Source: Nonomuraea sp. NEAU-A123 (GTDB lineage Bacteria; Actinomycetota; Actinomycetes; Streptosporangiales; Streptosporangiaceae). From it: DNA of 64,000 nt. Positions 1-8,947 of this stretch are shown piece after piece. Location: the NCBI RefSeq assembly GCF_018603905.1, contig NZ_JAHFZZ010000011.1, forward strand, positions 124,001-188,000. The letters run 5' to 3'. The first letter of the stretch is position 1. Each line of letters opens with the position of its first letter. The notes under the pieces were generated by a model. It worked only from the letters and a program-made list of their open reading frames with translations, made no database searches and was not told where the DNA came from. Made by a program: the position numbers and the translations under genes.

Positions 1-188
1 CTGGTGCTGATTCACGCCGAACCCCCAAAGACCTCGCATAACAAAACGATAGATGGGGCAAAAGCTACCAGCGTGACCCTTGGGGCGTGGCCCAGACCTG
101 TCAGATGTTTCGCCTTTTGACGCAACATGTCAGTGTTTTCGGGCAGGTCGTGTCCACATTGTCCCTTCTAGGTCACGGCTTGGTGAAC
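1..188. other. Window edge, no gene assigned
   Basis: No convincing coding region is visible here. It lies downstream of the FAD-oxidase gene, which ends at 189 on the minus strand. It holds an imperfect inverted repeat at about 104-136 (left half carries ATGTTTCG, right half GACGCAACAT, around a TTTT centre), which could be an operator for a minus-strand gene starting off the left edge. A possible GTG start at 13-15 on the minus strand would leave only five codons inside the window, too few to call. Confidence 0.35.
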
Positions 189-1550
189 TCAGATCGCCTT
201 GCCCGGATTGAGCAGGCCGAGCGGATCGAACACGGCCTTGATGCCCTGCTGCATCTCCTGGGCCACCGGTCCGGTCTCCAGTGCGAGCCAGCGCCGCTTG
301 AGCAGGCCGACCCCGTGTTCGCCGGTCAGCGTGCCGCCGAGCCGCAGAGCGTGCTTGAACACGTCGTCCGCCGCGGCCCACACCTCGGGCGGCGGCTCGG
401 CCATACCGTGCTCGAAGATGAAGACCGGGTGCAGGTTCCCGTCACCCGCGTGCGCGACCGTGGCGATCTTCACGCCATGCCGTACGGCGGCCGCCTCGAT
501 CGCCTCGATCATGTCGGGCAGCACCGAACGCGGCACGCACACGTCCTCCACCAGGCACGCGCCGAGGCGCTCCTTGGCGTCGTAGGCCATCCTGCGCAGG
601 CCGATGAGCTCCTCGGTCTCCTGCGGGCTGGAGGAGACCGCCACGAACGGCGAGCCGTTGTCGACGCACAACTGCTCCATACGCTTGACGACGGCCGCGC
701 CGTCCGACGCGTCGGACTGGCCGATCAGCATGGCCATCGTGCCCGGCTCCAGGCCGATGTTGCGCCAGTCGTCGATCGCCTCCAGCGTCGCCCGGTCGAG
801 CAGCTCCATCAGCGACGGCTGGCATCCGGCGGCCATGATCGCCGACACGGCCGCACCCGCCTCGCGCAGCGAGCCGAACTCCGCCGCGAACGTGGCCGGC
901 GGCGCCGCGGGCGCCCTGCGCAGCCGTACCGTCGCCGCGGTGATCACGCCGAGCGTGCCTTCCGAGCCGACGAACAGCCCGGTCAGGTCGTACCCGGTGA
1001 CGCCCTTCATCGTGCGCCGGCCCGTCTCGAGTATCCGGCCGTCGGCCAGCACCACCTCCAGACCGAGCGTGGAGTCGCGGGTGACGCCGTACTTCACGCA
1101 GCGCAGCCCGCCGGCGTTGGTCGCCAGGTTGCCGCCGATCGTGGAGATCTCGTACGACGACGGGTCGGGCGCGTACATCAGCCCGTGCTCCCTGGCCGCC
1201 CGGTCGAGGTCGGCGGTGATCACACCGGGCTCGACCACGGCGATCTCGTCAGCAGGGGAGAGCTCCCTGATCGCCGTCATCCTGGCCAGCGAGAGGATCA
1301 CCGACCCATCGCCGGCGGTAGCGGCGCCCGCCAGCCCCGTGCCCCCGCCGCGCGGTACCACGGGGACCCGGTGCTCGGTCGCCCACGTGAGCGTCGTGAC
1401 CACGTCGTCACGCGAGGTGGCGAGCACCACGGCCAGCGGCTTGCCGGGTTCCAGGAACGTACGGTCGCGGGCGTAGGAGTCGATCACATCGGGGTCGGTC
1501 AGGACACGGCCCTCAGGCAGGGCGTCCACCAAGGCATCGATAGGTCTCAC
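189..1550 (-). CDS. FAD-linked oxidase (glycolate/lactate oxidase GlcD type)
   Basis: A 453-aa flavoprotein of the vanillyl-alcohol-oxidase/GlcD superfamily. It is predicted to oxidise a 2-hydroxy acid such as glycolate or D-lactate and pass electrons to the quinone pool or another acceptor. The N-terminal half has the PP-loop type FAD domain, with VVPRGGGTGLAG and, further on, STIGGNLATNAGG and GSEGTLGV. The C-terminal half has the FAD-oxidase C domain, including AHAGDGNLHP and TGEHGVGLLKR. The GTG at 1550 was chosen because family similarity begins just after it (VRPIDALVDALP) and AAGG lies a few bases upstream; the frame stays open to 1769, but that extension has no family character. There is no GlcE or GlcF gene nearby, so this is a stand-alone GlcD-like enzyme. 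The substrate cannot be read from sequence. Confidence 0.88.
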   Translation of the reverse strand: MRPIDALVDALPEGRVLTDPDVIDSYARDRTFLEPGKPLAVVLATSRDDVVTTLTWATEHRVPVVPRGGGTGLAGAATAGDGSVILSLARMTAIRELSPADEIAVVEPGVITADLDRAAREHGLMYAPDPSSYEISTIGGNLATNAGGLRCVKYGVTRDSTLGLEVVLADGRILETGRRTMKGVTGYDLTGLFVGSEGTLGVITAATVRLRRAPAAPPATFAAEFGSLREAGAAVSAIMAAGCQPSLMELLDRATLEAIDDWRNIGLEPGTMAMLIGQSDASDGAAVVKRMEQLCVDNGSPFVAVSSSPQETEELIGLRRMAYDAKERLGACLVEDVCVPRSVLPDMIEAIEAAAVRHGVKIATVAHAGDGNLHPVFIFEHGMAEPPPEVWAAADDVFKHALRLGGTLTGEHGVGLLKRRWLALETGPVAQEMQQGIKAVFDPLGLLNPGKAI

Positions 1551-1611
1551 ATGGGAAACCTTACGGTTTGCACCTACGGCGGCTAACGGCCAGACTGCCC
1601 AGGTGGAAGTG

Positions 1612-2184
1612 ATGTGCCCGGTATGCAGCCAATCTGACCAGGTCTCCGCAGTCCCTGGAGTGGTGGCGGCGGGCACCATGTACCGGATCGGCCGCGTCCG
1701 GATGGCCGGCACCCGCGACATCGTGGACCTGCCGATGGCGGCCTCGCTCGGCGCCTCGAAACATCTCATGAGCCGTTCGCAGCTGGCGGTCTGGCTGTCG
1801 TTCCCCAGCCGCCACTACACGGCGTGGACCAGGAACCAGGGGTACATCCTGCTCGGCGTCGCGGCCCTGGTCCACCTGGTGGTCGCGCTGGTGATCGCGA
1901 TGGGCAAGGACGCGAACTGGACCGAGGTGCTGCTCGCGCCGTTCTGCCTGACCGGGTTGTTCTGGGGGTTCGGGCTGCTGTTCGTGCTGGGGTCGTACGG
2001 GGCGCGGAAGCGGGACATGTCGGAGGCCCCGGCCCGGGTCCAGGCGCTCGCCGTGTGGGAGAGCCTGTGTTACTGCGCGCGGGACAACGTGGCCTACGAG
2101 CCGGGGGTCGGGGTGTCGTTCCACCCCAGCGAGACCCGCGAGTACATCTTCGGCTTCCGCCAGAGCCGCACCGCCCCCAGGTGA
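1612..2184 (+). CDS. Small membrane protein with N-terminal zinc-ribbon-like CxxC
   Basis: About 190 aa and of unknown function. It begins with CPVC (a half zinc ribbon), followed by a stretch typical of actinobacterial proteins with the pattern DQVSxVPxVVAxGT. Two hydrophobic segments lie mid-protein (GYILLGVAALVHLVVALVIA and the VLLAPFCLTGLFWGFGLLF region), with positive residues after the second (ARKRDM). A second Cys pair (LCYCARDNVAYEPG) near the C terminus may complete a metal site in the cytoplasm. The frame is open from a GTG at 1603; ATG 1612 is preferred because AGGTGGA precedes it. It diverges from the FAD oxidase across about 60 bp and converges on the aminotransferase, sharing a terminator hairpin. 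Confidence 0.7.
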   Translation: MCPVCSQSDQVSAVPGVVAAGTMYRIGRVRMAGTRDIVDLPMAASLGASKHLMSRSQLAVWLSFPSRHYTAWTRNQGYILLGVAALVHLVVALVIAMGKDANWTEVLLAPFCLTGLFWGFGLLFVLGSYGARKRDMSEAPARVQALAVWESLCYCARDNVAYEPGVGVSFHPSETREYIFGFRQSRTAPR

Positions 2185-2185
2185 C

Positions 2186-2214
2186 TTCCGGTACGGCCGA
2201 CAGCCGTACCGGAA
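2186..2214. terminator. Bidirectional hairpin between convergent genes
   Basis: A perfect 12-bp inverted repeat (TTCCGGTACGGC / GCCGTACCGGAA) with a 5-nt loop sits between the membrane-protein stop at 2184 and the aminotransferase stop at 2227. There is no long T tract, as is common in high-GC actinomycetes. Its position between convergent stops makes a shared terminator likely. Confidence 0.7.
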
Positions 2215-2226
2215 TCCGCCGGTGTG

Positions 2227-3432
2227 TCAGGCGCGCTCTTCGGCCACGGCGCGGACGCAGACGGCCAGGCCGATGATGGCCTGCTCCAGCTCTTCCAGAT
2301 CGGGATAGGTGGGGGCGATCCGGATCGTCCGGTCGTCGGGGTCCTGGCCGTAGGGGTGGGTGGCGCCCGCCGGGGTCAGCGCGATCCCGGCCGCCTTGGC
2401 CCTGGCCACCACCTCGCCGGCATGCGACACCTCGAGGCTGATGAAGTAGCCGCCCTGCGGGCTCGTCCAGGTGCCGAGGTCGCCCAGCTCCTTGGCCAGC
2501 ACCCGGTCGACGAGCTCGAACTTCGGCCACACCAGCTCGGCGTGCTTGCGCATGTGCGCGGCCACACCCTCGGCGTCGCGCAGGAACTCCACGTGCCGCA
2601 ACTGGTTGAGCTTGTCGGGCCCGATGGACTGCTTGGCGGTGTTGGCCAGGAACCACTTGACGTTCGCCGGCGAGGAGCCGAAGAACGACACCCCGCTGCC
2701 CGCCATCGTGACCTTGGACGTGGAGCCGTACACGAAGGTCCGGTCGGTGTTGCCGTGCTCAGCGCACAGGGACAGGAGGTCGGCGAGCTCGGCCTGCGCG
2801 TCGGTGAGGTGGTGGACCGCATAGGCGTTGTCCCAGAAAATCCGGAAATCAGGCGCCGCAGTGGACATGGCGGCCAGCCGTCGGACGGTCTCGTCGCTGT
2901 AGGTGACACCGGACGGGTTGCTGTACTTCGGCACGCACCAGATGCCCTTGACACTCGCGTCCTCGGCGACCAGTCGCTCGACGACGTCCATGTCGGGTCC
3001 TTCGCCGTTCATCGGCACGGGCACCATCTTGATCCCGAACCGCTCACAGATCGTGAAATGCCGGTCATATCCCGGCACCGGGCACAGGAACGTGATCTCC
3101 GGCTCCTCCACCCACCGCCGCTCAGCCCCGGGGACCTTGGTGAGCAGCGCGTGCACGATCGTGTCGTGCATCACCGCCAGACTCGAGTTGCCGCCCACGA
3201 CCAGCTGCTCGGCGGGCACCTGCAGCAGCGGCCCGAACAGCTCCCGCAGCTCCGTCAGCCCCTGCAGGTTGCCGTAGTTACGCCCGTCGGTCCCGTCGGC
3301 CGCCCGGTAGGACGTCGGCAGTTTGAGCATGTCGTTGGCGAGATCCAGCTGTCGCGGCGACGGCTTCCCCCGGGTCAGGTCGAGCGAAAGGCCACGCTGG
3401 ACGAGGTCGGCGTAGTCGCGCTGAGCGTTCAC
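2227..3432 (-). CDS. PLP-dependent aminotransferase, aspartate-aminotransferase type (Rv3722c/AspT-like)
   Basis: A 401-aa fold-type I aminotransferase that resembles the actinobacterial aspartate aminotransferase group, represented by Mycobacterium Rv3722c and Corynebacterium AspT. It would transfer an amino group between aspartate and 2-oxoglutarate in the cytoplasm. Visible features are the N-terminal LTRGKPSPRQLDL signature, YGNLQGLTELRE at 53-64, NPSGV at 172-176, the FWDNAY cofactor segment at 199-204, and GSTSKVTMAGSG with the probable Schiff-base Lys240. Length is normal for the group. The GTG start at 3432 is supported by GGAGGAG nine bases upstream. It is probably transcribed with or after the secreted-protein gene that ends 45 bp upstream. 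Confidence 0.88.
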   Translation of the reverse strand: MNAQRDYADLVQRGLSLDLTRGKPSPRQLDLANDMLKLPTSYRAADGTDGRNYGNLQGLTELRELFGPLLQVPAEQLVVGGNSSLAVMHDTIVHALLTKVPGAERRWVEEPEITFLCPVPGYDRHFTICERFGIKMVPVPMNGEGPDMDVVERLVAEDASVKGIWCVPKYSNPSGVTYSDETVRRLAAMSTAAPDFRIFWDNAYAVHHLTDAQAELADLLSLCAEHGNTDRTFVYGSTSKVTMAGSGVSFFGSSPANVKWFLANTAKQSIGPDKLNQLRHVEFLRDAEGVAAHMRKHAELVWPKFELVDRVLAKELGDLGTWTSPQGGYFISLEVSHAGEVVARAKAAGIALTPAGATHPYGQDPDDRTIRIAPTYPDLEELEQAIIGLAVCVRAVAEERA

Positions 3433-3477
3433 TGGTATCTGCTCCTCCGATCGGGTCGATACGAAGGATAGCCGCAG

Positions 3478-4098
3478 TCAGCAGCCGCCGATGCGGCAGA
3501 GTTTCGCGGCCATCTTGGTGGCGTCCGACTTGTGCCTGGCCATGGTTGTGATGGCTGGGGCGTCGTTGTGCCGGTCCCAATAAATGGCCACGGCCGCGCC
3601 CTTGCGTACCGCGACGAACTGCAGGGTCTGGGGCACGGGATTGCTCTTCGTCGACTTGACGGCCCTCGAGGCGCCCACCGAGCCGTCACCGATTTTCGGG
3701 TCGATTACCTTGACGAGTTTGCCGCACCTGGTCAGGCGGGTGCGGAACTCGGTCATCAGTTTCTCGGCGGCGGCAGCCTTCGCGAAGAGGAAGACCTGTT
3801 CGCCGCGTTCGGCGTTGTGCTTCTCGTCACCGTCCATTCGCGGGTCATAGGTGAGGTCGCGGCGGGCGATCCAGTCCTTCTTCAGCTTGGCGTTCGAGCA
3901 CGCGATGTTTTCCACCTCGATCAGGTCGCTGCCCTCGTTGAGGAGCCAGTGCTCGTTCTTGATGTCCTTACGGGCCTCCTTTTCGTACAGGAGGAAGTTC
4001 TTCGGGATCGACGGCGCGGCCAGTGCCGCCGCCGGCGGAAACAGCAGGGCCGTGACCAGTGCGCCGCCGGTCAGCAAGGTGATCTTCTTTATGGTCAT
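3478..4098 (-). CDS. Secreted protein of unknown function
   Basis: A 206-aa protein with an evident Sec signal peptide (MTIKKITLLTGGALVTALLF followed by an Ala-rich cleavage zone near residue 28). The mature part is rich in Lys and Glu and has four cysteines (IAC, TRC, LCR and the final Cys), consistent with two disulfides outside the cell. The spacing loosely recalls PknH-type extracellular sensor domains, but I do not recognise a family with confidence. The C terminus is exactly the last cysteine (IGGC). No Shine-Dalgarno is evident before ATG 4098. It lies between the LLM oxidoreductase (upstream) and the aminotransferase, all on the minus strand. Confidence 0.7.
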   Translation of the reverse strand: MTIKKITLLTGGALVTALLFPPAAALAAPSIPKNFLLYEKEARKDIKNEHWLLNEGSDLIEVENIACSNAKLKKDWIARRDLTYDPRMDGDEKHNAERGEQVFLFAKAAAAEKLMTEFRTRLTRCGKLVKVIDPKIGDGSVGASRAVKSTKSNPVPQTLQFVAVRKGAAVAIYWDRHNDAPAITTMARHKSDATKMAAKLCRIGGC

Positions 4099-4137
4099 GC
4101 GGAGTTGGATGGCGGCGCGCGGGGAAAGGTTCGGGAC

Positions 4138-4965
4138 TTATGTCAGGAATTCGGCTGGGGCGTTTTGCTGGACGAAGGTTTCCAGCTCGGGCAAGGACAG
4201 GCCCGGAGGGGTGGCCACGATGAGGCGGTGCACGCCCAGGTCGGCGTACGCCCGGACGGTGGCCGGGTCGAGGCGGCGGGCCGGGGTCACCGAGATATGC
4301 AGGGGTCGGGTCGAGACGGCCCTGAGTGACTCCAGTTGGGCGGCCGTGGCGCGCAGGCCCAGCATCCAGCCGTACCAGCCGTCGGCCAGTGCGGCGGCGC
4401 GGCGGTGGGCGGCCGGGGTGTGGCCGCCGATGACGACGGGGACCGGGCGCTGGAGGGGGCGGGGGTGGGCGTCCACGTCCTTGAAGGAGACGTGCCGGCC
4501 GTCGAAGGCGGGCTTGTCGTCCTGCCAGAGGGAACGGATGGCGGCCAGGTACTCCTCGGTGCGGGAGCCCCGGTCGGGCATGGGGACGCCCAGGGCGCGC
4601 AGTTCGGGCTCCAGGTAGCCCGCGCCCACGCCGAAGATCAGCCGTCCGCCGCTGAGGACGTCCACGCTGGCGAGTTGCTTGGCCAGGACCAGCGGGTCTC
4701 GCTGGGGAAGGACGACGCAGCCCGTGGCCAGCAGGATGCGCTCGGTGTGGGCGGCCAGGAAGGCCAGCGAGACCACGGCGTCCAGGAGCGGGGCGTCCGG
4801 TTCGAGAGGGGAGGCGGCCACGCGGGGGCTGGGCAGGACGATGTGGTCGGCGGTCCACAACGACTCGTAGCCGAGGCTTTCGGCCAGCTTCGCCACGCGG
4901 GCGGCGCCCTGGCGGTCGGCGGCGGCGAAACCGTTCGGCATGTGCAGGCCGATAGAGGGGGACAT
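4138..4965 (-). CDS. LLM-class (F420-type) TIM-barrel oxidoreductase
   Basis: A 275-aa luciferase-like monooxygenase-fold protein. Its actinobacterial relatives use F420 (or FMN) as hydride carrier in the cytoplasm. Recognisable segments are the N-terminal MSPSIGLHMPNG strand, LGYESLWTADHIVLP, ATGCVVLPQRDPLVLAKQLASVD, SGGRLIFGVGAGYLEPE and PVPVVIGGHTPAAHRRAA. The same frame is open far upstream across antisense ctaD, but ATG 4965 is where family similarity starts. A TACCGT -10 box at 4974-4979 (minus strand) lies eight bases upstream, so the transcript is probably leaderless. The substrate is unknown. Confidence 0.85.
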   Translation of the reverse strand: MSPSIGLHMPNGFAAADRQGAARVAKLAESLGYESLWTADHIVLPSPRVAASPLEPDAPLLDAVVSLAFLAAHTERILLATGCVVLPQRDPLVLAKQLASVDVLSGGRLIFGVGAGYLEPELRALGVPMPDRGSRTEEYLAAIRSLWQDDKPAFDGRHVSFKDVDAHPRPLQRPVPVVIGGHTPAAHRRAAALADGWYGWMLGLRATAAQLESLRAVSTRPLHISVTPARRLDPATVRAYADLGVHRLIVATPPGLSLPELETFVQQNAPAEFLT

Positions 4966-5161
4966 ATTGCGAAACGGTAGGGGAGTGGGGCTCGATCCGC
5001 CACCGACGATCTCGCATGGGTTCCATGCGTGACGTGCATGCCGTACGGGCCGGAAATAGCGCGCCAGGCAAAGATGTGTGCGACAAATGTTGAAGAATTG
5101 CTTCCCGTATGGCAATCGTTGGCGTGGAATTGGAGGATCGGGGGCAGGCCACACTCCGCAT

Positions 5162-5170
5162 AGGAGGGAG
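5162..5170 (+). promoter_or_regulatory. Strong Shine-Dalgarno for ctaD
   Basis: AGGAGGGAG lies five bases before the GTG at 5176 and fixes that start. It implies efficient translation of the oxidase subunit. Confidence 0.8.
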
Positions 5171-5175
5171 CACTC

Positions 5176-6876
5176 GTGACGACTGTTCGCGAGACCTCGA
5201 TCGAGCAGGTCAGACGCCGGCGGACCGGGACCGTCATCGTGTCCTGGCTGACGACGACCGACCACAAAGTCATCGGGTATCTCTATCTGATCACCTCGTT
5301 CGGGTTCTTCCTCGTCGCGGGTGTCATGGCCATGGTGATCAGGGCCGAATTGGCGCAGCCGGAGATGCAACTGGTGAGCCAGCAGTTCTACAACCAGCTG
5401 TTCACCATGCACGGCACGATCATGCTGTTGTTGTTCGCCACGCCGCTGTTCGCGGGATTCGCCAACGTGGTGATGCCCCTGCAGATCGGCGCGCCTGACG
5501 TCGCGTTTCCCCGGCTCAATGCGGTCGCGTACTGGATGTTCCTGTTCGGCGGGCTGATCGTGCTGGCCGGATTCATCACGCCGGGTGGGGCCGCCGAGTT
5601 CGGCTGGTTCGCCTATACGCCGTTGTCCACCGCCACTTATACGCCGCACATGGGCGGCGATCTGTGGATCATGGGGCTCGCGCTGTCGGGACTCGGGACG
5701 ATTCTCGGCTCCGTCAACTTCATCACCACGATCATCGGGCTGCGGGCGCCGGGCATGACGATGTTCCGGATGCCGCTGTTCACCTGGAACACGCTGCTGA
5801 CCAGCATGCTCGTGCTCATGGCGTTCCCCGTGCTGGCCGCCGCGCTGCTCGTGCTCGAATCGGATCGCAAGTTCGGCACGCACGTCTTCGACCCCGCCAA
5901 CGGCGGGGCGTTGATCTGGCAGCACCTGTTCTGGTTCTTCGGGCATCCCGAGGTGTACATCATCGCGCTGCCGTTCTTCGGGATCATCACCGAGGTGATC
6001 CCGGTGTTCAGCCGCAAGCCGATTTTCGGGTACGGGGGGCTGGTCGGGGCGACGATCGCCATCGCCGGGTTGTCGATGACCGTGTGGGCGCACCACATGT
6101 TCCCCACGGGTCAGGTGTTGCTGCCGTTCTTCTCGTTCATGACGTTCCTCATCGCGGTGCCGACCGGCGTGAAGTTCTTCAACTGGATCGGCACGATGTG
6201 GCGCGGCCATCTCAGCTTCGAGACGCCGATGCTGTTCGCGATCGGGTTTCTCGTGACGTTCCTGCTGGGCGGCCTGACGGGGGTCATCCTGGCGTCGCCG
6301 CCGCTCGACTTCCACATCAGCGACACGTATTTCGTCGTCGCGCACTTCCACTACGTGGTCTTCGGGACCGTGGTGTTCGCCATGTTCTCCGGGTTCTACT
6401 TCTGGTGGCCGAAGATGACCGGGCGGATGCTCGACGACCGGCTGGGGAAGGTGCATTTCTGGACGCTGTTCATCGGGTTCCACATGACGTTCCTGATCCA
6501 GCACTGGCTGGGGGCGATCGGCATGCCCAGGAGGTACGCCGACTACAGCGCGGCTGACGGCTTCACCCGGATGAACGAGATCTCGTCCATCGGGGCGTTC
6601 CTGCTCGGCGCTTCCACGCTGCCGTTCCTCTACAACGTCTGGAAGACCGCCAGGCGGGCGCCCAAGGTGACGCTCGACGACCCGTGGGGCTACGGCAACT
6701 CGCTGGAGTGGGCCACCTCCTGCCCGCCGCCCCGGCACAACTTCACCTTCCTGCCGCCCATCCGGTCGGAACGGCCCGCGTTCGATCTGCACTATCCCCC
6801 CGTGCCCAGGGAAGAACTGGAGAAGGAGGAGTCCGGAGAAGGGGGCTCGAAGGAGATCGAGGAGGAGCCCGGCTGA
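5176..6876 (+). CDS. ctaD: Cytochrome c oxidase subunit I (aa3 type)
   Basis: A 566-aa heme-copper oxidase subunit I with twelve expected membrane segments. It reduces oxygen to water and pumps protons in the cytoplasmic membrane. All metal ligands can be placed: His79 (TMHG, low-spin heme a), His257 with Tyr261 in GHPEVY (CuB and cross-linked Tyr), His306/His307 in WAHHMF (CuB), and His390/His392 in VAHFHYV (heme a3 and heme a). A charged C-terminal tail (EKEESGEGGSKE) extends into the cytoplasm. No subunit II, III, IV or heme A synthase gene is adjacent, so this is either a solo copy separated from the main cta operon or a paralogue. Confidence 0.96.
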   Translation: MTTVRETSIEQVRRRRTGTVIVSWLTTTDHKVIGYLYLITSFGFFLVAGVMAMVIRAELAQPEMQLVSQQFYNQLFTMHGTIMLLLFATPLFAGFANVVMPLQIGAPDVAFPRLNAVAYWMFLFGGLIVLAGFITPGGAAEFGWFAYTPLSTATYTPHMGGDLWIMGLALSGLGTILGSVNFITTIIGLRAPGMTMFRMPLFTWNTLLTSMLVLMAFPVLAAALLVLESDRKFGTHVFDPANGGALIWQHLFWFFGHPEVYIIALPFFGIITEVIPVFSRKPIFGYGGLVGATIAIAGLSMTVWAHHMFPTGQVLLPFFSFMTFLIAVPTGVKFFNWIGTMWRGHLSFETPMLFAIGFLVTFLLGGLTGVILASPPLDFHISDTYFVVAHFHYVVFGTVVFAMFSGFYFWWPKMTGRMLDDRLGKVHFWTLFIGFHMTFLIQHWLGAIGMPRRYADYSAADGFTRMNEISSIGAFLLGASTLPFLYNVWKTARRAPKVTLDDPWGYGNSLEWATSCPPPRHNFTFLPPIRSERPAFDLHYPPVPREELEKEESGEGGSKEIEEEPG

Positions 6877-6970
6877 TCGGCCGCTCCGAAGGTCCGAAAG
6901 CGGGCCTTCTCCGAAGCAGGTCGCGGTGCTTGTGTGGAGATGACGTTTCGCCTATCTAAGGAGATCGGCG

Positions 6971-7204
6971 ATGACAGGCACGAAGACCCCCTTCACCCCC
7001 GAGACGGCCCCGTGCGGCAAGAAGTCCGGCGGCGAGCGCTTCGTCGACGACGACGGCTACGGCCTGGTGATCCGCGACCAGCTTTTCGACTGCGGTTGCC
7101 GCAGGATCCGCCACGAGTACCACGACGGCAGCATCCATCTCTCCGCCATCCGCCATGACGGCAAGCGGGTGAAGGACCCGATACAACCCGACCACGGGAG
7201 CTGA
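6971..7204 (+). CDS. 77-aa Cys-containing protein leading the fumarate reductase operon
   Basis: A small soluble protein with one Cys near the N terminus (TAPCGKK) and a CGC motif mid-protein (LFDCGCRRIRHEY), plus many charged residues. I do not recognise a family. It has a clear Shine-Dalgarno (AAGGAGAT, about five bases before ATG 6971) and ends six bases before frdA, so it is almost certainly cotranscribed with the fumarate reductase genes. The Cys/His content could suit metal or cluster binding, for instance an assembly role, but that is inference. Confidence 0.7.
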   Translation: MTGTKTPFTPETAPCGKKSGGERFVDDDGYGLVIRDQLFDCGCRRIRHEYHDGSIHLSAIRHDGKRVKDPIQPDHGS

Positions 7205-7210
7205 TCGCAC

Positions 7211-8947
7211 ATGATCGACGTGCTCATCGTCGGAGGAGGCGGAGCGGGTCTGCGCGCGGCCATCGCGGTCGCCGAGACGGACCCCGAGCTCACGGTGGCG
7301 GTCGTGTCGAAGGTCTACCCGATGCGCAGCCACACGGTCTCCGCCGAAGGCGGCGCCGCCGCGGTGATCGGCGTCGGCGACACGCTCGACGAGCACTGCT
7401 ACGACACGATCTCCGGCGGTGACTGGCTCTGCGACCAGGACGCGGTCGAGGCGTTCGTCGAGGAGGCGCCACGCGAGCTGATCCAACTGGAGCACTGGGG
7501 CTGCCCGTGGAGCCGCGAGGACGACGGCCGGGTGGCCGTCCGTCCGTTCGGCGGTATGAAGCGGATGCGCACCTGGTACGCGGCCGACAAAACCGGTTTC
7601 CACCTTCTCCACACCTTGTTCCAAACAACCCTGAAATATCGGGACATAGTGCGGTACGACGAGTGGTACGTCACCAAGCTCATCGTCGACGACGGCCGCG
7701 TCCACGGCGTCGTGGCCGTCGAGCTCAGGACCGGCCGCATCGAGACCATCGCCGCCAGGACCGTCATCCTGGCCACCGGCGGCTGCGGCCGGGTCTTCCC
7801 CTTCACCACGAACGCCGCGATCAAGACCGGCGACGGCATGGCCCTGGCCTACCGGGCGGGCGCGCCGCTGAAGGACATGGAGTTCGTCCAGTACCACCCG
7901 ACCGGCCTGCCGTTCACCGGCATCCTCATCACCGAGGCGGCCAGGGCGGAGGGCGGCTGGCTGATCAACAAGGACGGCTACCGCTACCTTCAGGACTACG
8001 ACCTGGGCAAGCCCACCCCGACGCCCAAGCTACGCAGCATGGAGCTCGGCCCGCGCGACCGCCTCTCCCAGGCGTTCGTGCACGAGCAGGAGCTGGGCCG
8101 CACGGTCGACACCCCCTACGGCCCGGTCGTGTACCTGGACCTGCGCCACCTCGGCGAGCGGAAGATCGACGCCCGCATCCCGTTCGTCCGCGAGCTGTGC
8201 AAGAGCTACCAGAACCTCGACCCGGCCACTGACCTCATCCCGGTCCGCCCGGTCGTGCACTACATGATGGGCGGCGTCCACACCGACCTCGACGGCGCCA
8301 CTCCGGTCGCCGGGCTGTTCGCGGCCGGTGAGACGGCGTGCGTCAGCATCAACGGGGCCAACCGGCTCGGCTCGAACTCGCTCCCGGAGATCCTCGTCTT
8401 CGGCCGAAGGGCGGGCCTGGCCGCCGCGAGCTTCGCGAAAGAGCATCACGAGCGGAGCGAGCACCAGGCCGTACAGGCACAAGGTGATGACGAGCGGCGG
8501 CGGCTGGAACGCGTGCGGGACGGATCGGGCAAGGGCGAACGGATCGCCGACCTGCGTGAGGAGATGCAGCACACGCTGGAGGGCGCGGCCGGGATCTACC
8601 GGACGGGCGGCGTGCTCGCCGCGGCCGTCGACACCCTCGCCGACCTGCGCGAACGCGCGGAAGAGGCGCGCGTCGACGACTCCAGCACGACGTTCAACAC
8701 CGAGCTGATCAACCTGCAGGAACTGCACACCATGCTCGACGTCGCGCAGACCATCATCGCCTGCGCGCTCAACCGGAAGGAGTCGCGCGGCGCGCACCAG
8801 CGCACCGACTTCTCCGTCAGGGACGACTCGGCCTATCTCGCGCACTCGCTGGTGCACCGCGCGCCCGACGGCACGCCGTCGGTCGGCCTGCTGCCCGTGA
8901 CGATCACCCGCTGGCCTCCGGGGGAAAGGGTCTATGGACGTGACTGA
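7211..8947 (+). CDS. frdA: Fumarate reductase / succinate dehydrogenase flavoprotein subunit
   Basis: A 578-aa flavoprotein that interconverts fumarate and succinate on the cytoplasmic side of the membrane. The FAD dinucleotide motif VGGGGAG is at residues 7-13. RSHTVSAEGG contains His41, the expected covalent FAD attachment site. The substrate-site segments HPTGLPFTG and TEAARAEGG and the conserved HYMMGGVHTD are present. Next to the GANRLGSNSLPE motif, an unusually long, charged linker (KEHHERSEHQAVQAQGDDE) precedes the C-terminal helical domain. The last 14 bases overlap frdB, indicating translational coupling. The companion FrdC/FrdD anchors make this an E. coli-type QFR rather than a standard actinobacterial Sdh. 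Confidence 0.94.
   Translation: MIDVLIVGGGGAGLRAAIAVAETDPELTVAVVSKVYPMRSHTVSAEGGAAAVIGVGDTLDEHCYDTISGGDWLCDQDAVEAFVEEAPRELIQLEHWGCPWSREDDGRVAVRPFGGMKRMRTWYAADKTGFHLLHTLFQTTLKYRDIVRYDEWYVTKLIVDDGRVHGVVAVELRTGRIETIAARTVILATGGCGRVFPFTTNAAIKTGDGMALAYRAGAPLKDMEFVQYHPTGLPFTGILITEAARAEGGWLINKDGYRYLQDYDLGKPTPTPKLRSMELGPRDRLSQAFVHEQELGRTVDTPYGPVVYLDLRHLGERKIDARIPFVRELCKSYQNLDPATDLIPVRPVVHYMMGGVHTDLDGATPVAGLFAAGETACVSINGANRLGSNSLPEILVFGRRAGLAAASFAKEHHERSEHQAVQAQGDDERRRLERVRDGSGKGERIADLREEMQHTLEGAAGIYRTGGVLAAAVDTLADLRERAEEARVDDSSTTFNTELINLQELHTMLDVAQTIIACALNRKESRGAHQRTDFSVRDDSAYLAHSLVHRAPDGTPSVGLLPVTITRWPPGERVYGRD

Noticed and set aside
4138..6792. 884-codon frame that would fuse the LLM oxidoreductase to a sequence antisense to ctaD
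   Set aside because: Only residues after ATG 4965 match the LLM family; the extension is His/Arg-rich antisense of ctaD.
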